Assembly: GCA_030599705.1 (NCBI GenBank)
Contig: JAUVNM010000085.1
Location: 1 to 7,359, forward strand
DNA from: Gammaproteobacteria bacterium
GTDB taxonomy: Bacteria > Pseudomonadota > Gammaproteobacteria > UBA9214
Direction: 5' to 3'
DNA length: 7,359 bases
In this document: piece by piece, positions 6,267 to 7,359 of the stretch
Position numbering within the stretch: the stretch's first letter is position 1
Layout: each line of letters starts with the position of its first letter
Program-made: the position numbers and the translations under genes
The notes under the pieces: model-generated
What the model was told of the DNA's origin: nothing
Databases searched by the model: none
The model's input: only the letters and a program-made list of their open reading frames with translations

Positions 6267-7359
6267 CGGCCGCCAGCTGCTCATAAACCTGCAGGGTGTC
6301 ATGCAACATGTGCTCGAGGGTATCGGGCCTGGCGGCATCCAGTGCCGGGGCATGCCGGCTCCACTGACCCAGGCGCTCGGCCAGCAGCGCGTGGTTACCC
6401 ACCGGGATACACCCCTCCGGGAACTGTGCTGCAAGCTGTTCACCCACCCCGCCGTGCGCGTACCCGGCCACCGGCCGTCCCAGGGCCAGCGCCTCGTTGA
6501 CAACGCGTCCGTACGCCTCGGGATGCAGGGAAAGTGCAACCACGGCAGCGGAGATGGCAAGGATGTCACGCAGGTCTTCGCGGTAGCCGGTCAGGGTAAT
6601 GTGCCGGTCGAGCCCCGCCGCGCTGATCCGGGAGCGTATTTCAACGCCAAGGCGACGGTGACGACCGCTCGGCAGTGCGCCCGTCATCAGCCCGTGGACC
6701 GGCACCCCGTTTGTCTTGAGTCCCCGGATGACCTCAATGAAATCCAGCACCCCCTTGCTGCGGGTAATGCGCCCGGGCAGGGTCACGATATAGCGCTCAC
6801 GGGTATCCGGGTACCTCCGGTACCAGCGATCCAGCCACTGCTGTCGAGGGTGGTAGTCGCGGTGGTATTCGACGGGGTCAACCCCGCGGGGAATCACCGT
6901 AATGCTGGCAGGATCCGTGGCCGGCCAGGTGGTGACGATATAGTCACGGGCCGTGTTCGATACCGCGATCACCCGCTCGCCGCGGGTCATTACCGCACTA
7001 TAGGCACCGGCTGCATACAGGCCATGCACGGTCGTCACAAAATGCGGACGGCTTGCGGCCGGCATGCCGCGCCACGCCAGCCAGGCGATCCAGGCCGGCA
7101 AGCGCGAACGGGCATGCAGGATATCCACGCGCTCCCGCACCAGCAGGCGCCGCAGCCGGTGCACCCAGCGCAACGTCAACGGGGATTTCCGGCCAACCGG
7201 CCAGCAGATATGCGTGGACCCTGCTGCCTGCAGCCGCGGTACCTGGCTGCCAGCCGCGGAGATCACCAGGGAACGGTGTCCGTGACCCACCAGCGCAGCG
7301 GCAACTTCCAGTGTCCCGCGCTCAACCCCGCCGTCATTGAGTGCCGGTAACAGCTGTGC
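6253..7359 (-). CDS. Glycosyltransferase family 4 protein, 5' end beyond window
   Basis: This retaining GT-B glycosyltransferase probably adds a sugar to the LPS core from a nucleotide-sugar donor in the cytoplasm. The frame is open through the right edge: the first visible codons read AQLLPALNDGGVERGTLEVA, the usual beginning of this GT4 group (PALNxGGVERG), so only a few codons are missing and the GTG at 7290 is internal. Visible length is 368 residues. Counting from the first visible codon, the acceptor domain contains VDILHARSRLPAW (78-90) and TTVHGLYAAG (109-118). The donor domain has VIPRGVDP (155-162), LPGRITRSKG (194-203) with the Arg and Lys that typically contact the donor phosphates, and the EX7E motif Glu281...Glu289 in HPEAYGRVVNEALALGRPV. 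The stop at 6253 overlaps the start of the GT9 gene by 14 nt. Donor sugar and linkage cannot be read from the sequence. Confidence 0.9.
   Translation of the reverse strand, partial: AQLLPALNDGGVERGTLEVAAALVGHGHRSLVISAAGSQVPRLQAAGSTHICWPVGRKSPLTLRWVHRLRRLLVRERVDILHARSRLPAWIAWLAWRGMPAASRPHFVTTVHGLYAAGAYSAVMTRGERVIAVSNTARDYIVTTWPATDPASITVIPRGVDPVEYHRDYHPRQQWLDRWYRRYPDTRERYIVTLPGRITRSKGVLDFIEVIRGLKTNGVPVHGLMTGALPSGRHRRLGVEIRSRISAAGLDRHITLTGYREDLRDILAISAAVVALSLHPEAYGRVVNEALALGRPVAGYAHGGVGEQLAAQFPEGCIPVGNHALLAERLGQWSRHAPALDAARPDTLEHMLHDTLQVYEQLAADAVR

Noticed and set aside
6199..7350. Plus-strand open frame of 383 codons, longer than the visible GT4 gene it faces
   Set aside because: It is antisense to a GT4 gene with clear motifs, shows no domain or motif of its own, and is what high third-position GC produces on the opposite strand.
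1..7359. Defence island, prophage, transposase or novel multi-gene system
   Set aside because: Every substantial gene is explained by LPS heptose, Kdo, acylation or core glycosylation families; no transposase, integrase, nuclease or toxin motifs were seen.

Overview
The window is a compact lipopolysaccharide (LPS) inner-core and lipid A gene cluster from a Gram-negative bacterium. The close, nearly full-length match of HldE, HldD, LpxL and WaaA to the Escherichia coli proteins as I remember them, together with high-GC codon use, points to a gammaproteobacterium outside the enterics. No ribosomal RNA or other taxonomic marker is present, so the placement is an inference.

Layout. Bases 1-3175 hold a minus-strand operon, hldE -> hldD -> waaA, and waaA runs off the left edge. 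HldE and HldD make ADP-L-glycero-beta-D-manno-heptose, the sugar donor for the inner core; WaaA puts Kdo on the lipid A precursor. Bases 3176-3354 are a divergent intergenic region with a candidate hldE promoter and a 67-bp repeat made of two inverted hairpins (REP/MITE-like). Bases 3355-5244 hold a plus-strand pair, lpxL (Kdo-dependent secondary acyltransferase of lipid A) and a GT9 heptosyltransferase-family gene whose GTG start abuts the lpxL stop. A 29-bp convergent gap (5245-5273) contains a GC-rich dyad. Bases 5274-7359 hold a minus-strand pair, a GT4 glycosyltransferase (its 5' end lies beyond the right edge) followed by a second GT9 gene that overlaps it by 14 nt.

Together the genes cover heptose donor synthesis, Kdo transfer, late acylation, and at least three sugar transfers onto the growing core, all on the cytoplasmic side of the inner membrane. 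GmhA, GmhB, Kdo synthesis genes, a core kinase and the O-antigen machinery are not in the window.

I found no sign of a new biological system. The most interesting non-coding feature is the double-hairpin repeat at 3258-3324. Other points worth a look are the unusual waaA start, a cysteine cluster at the end of one GT9 enzyme, and two open reading frames whose first start codon is misleading (7290 and 6569).
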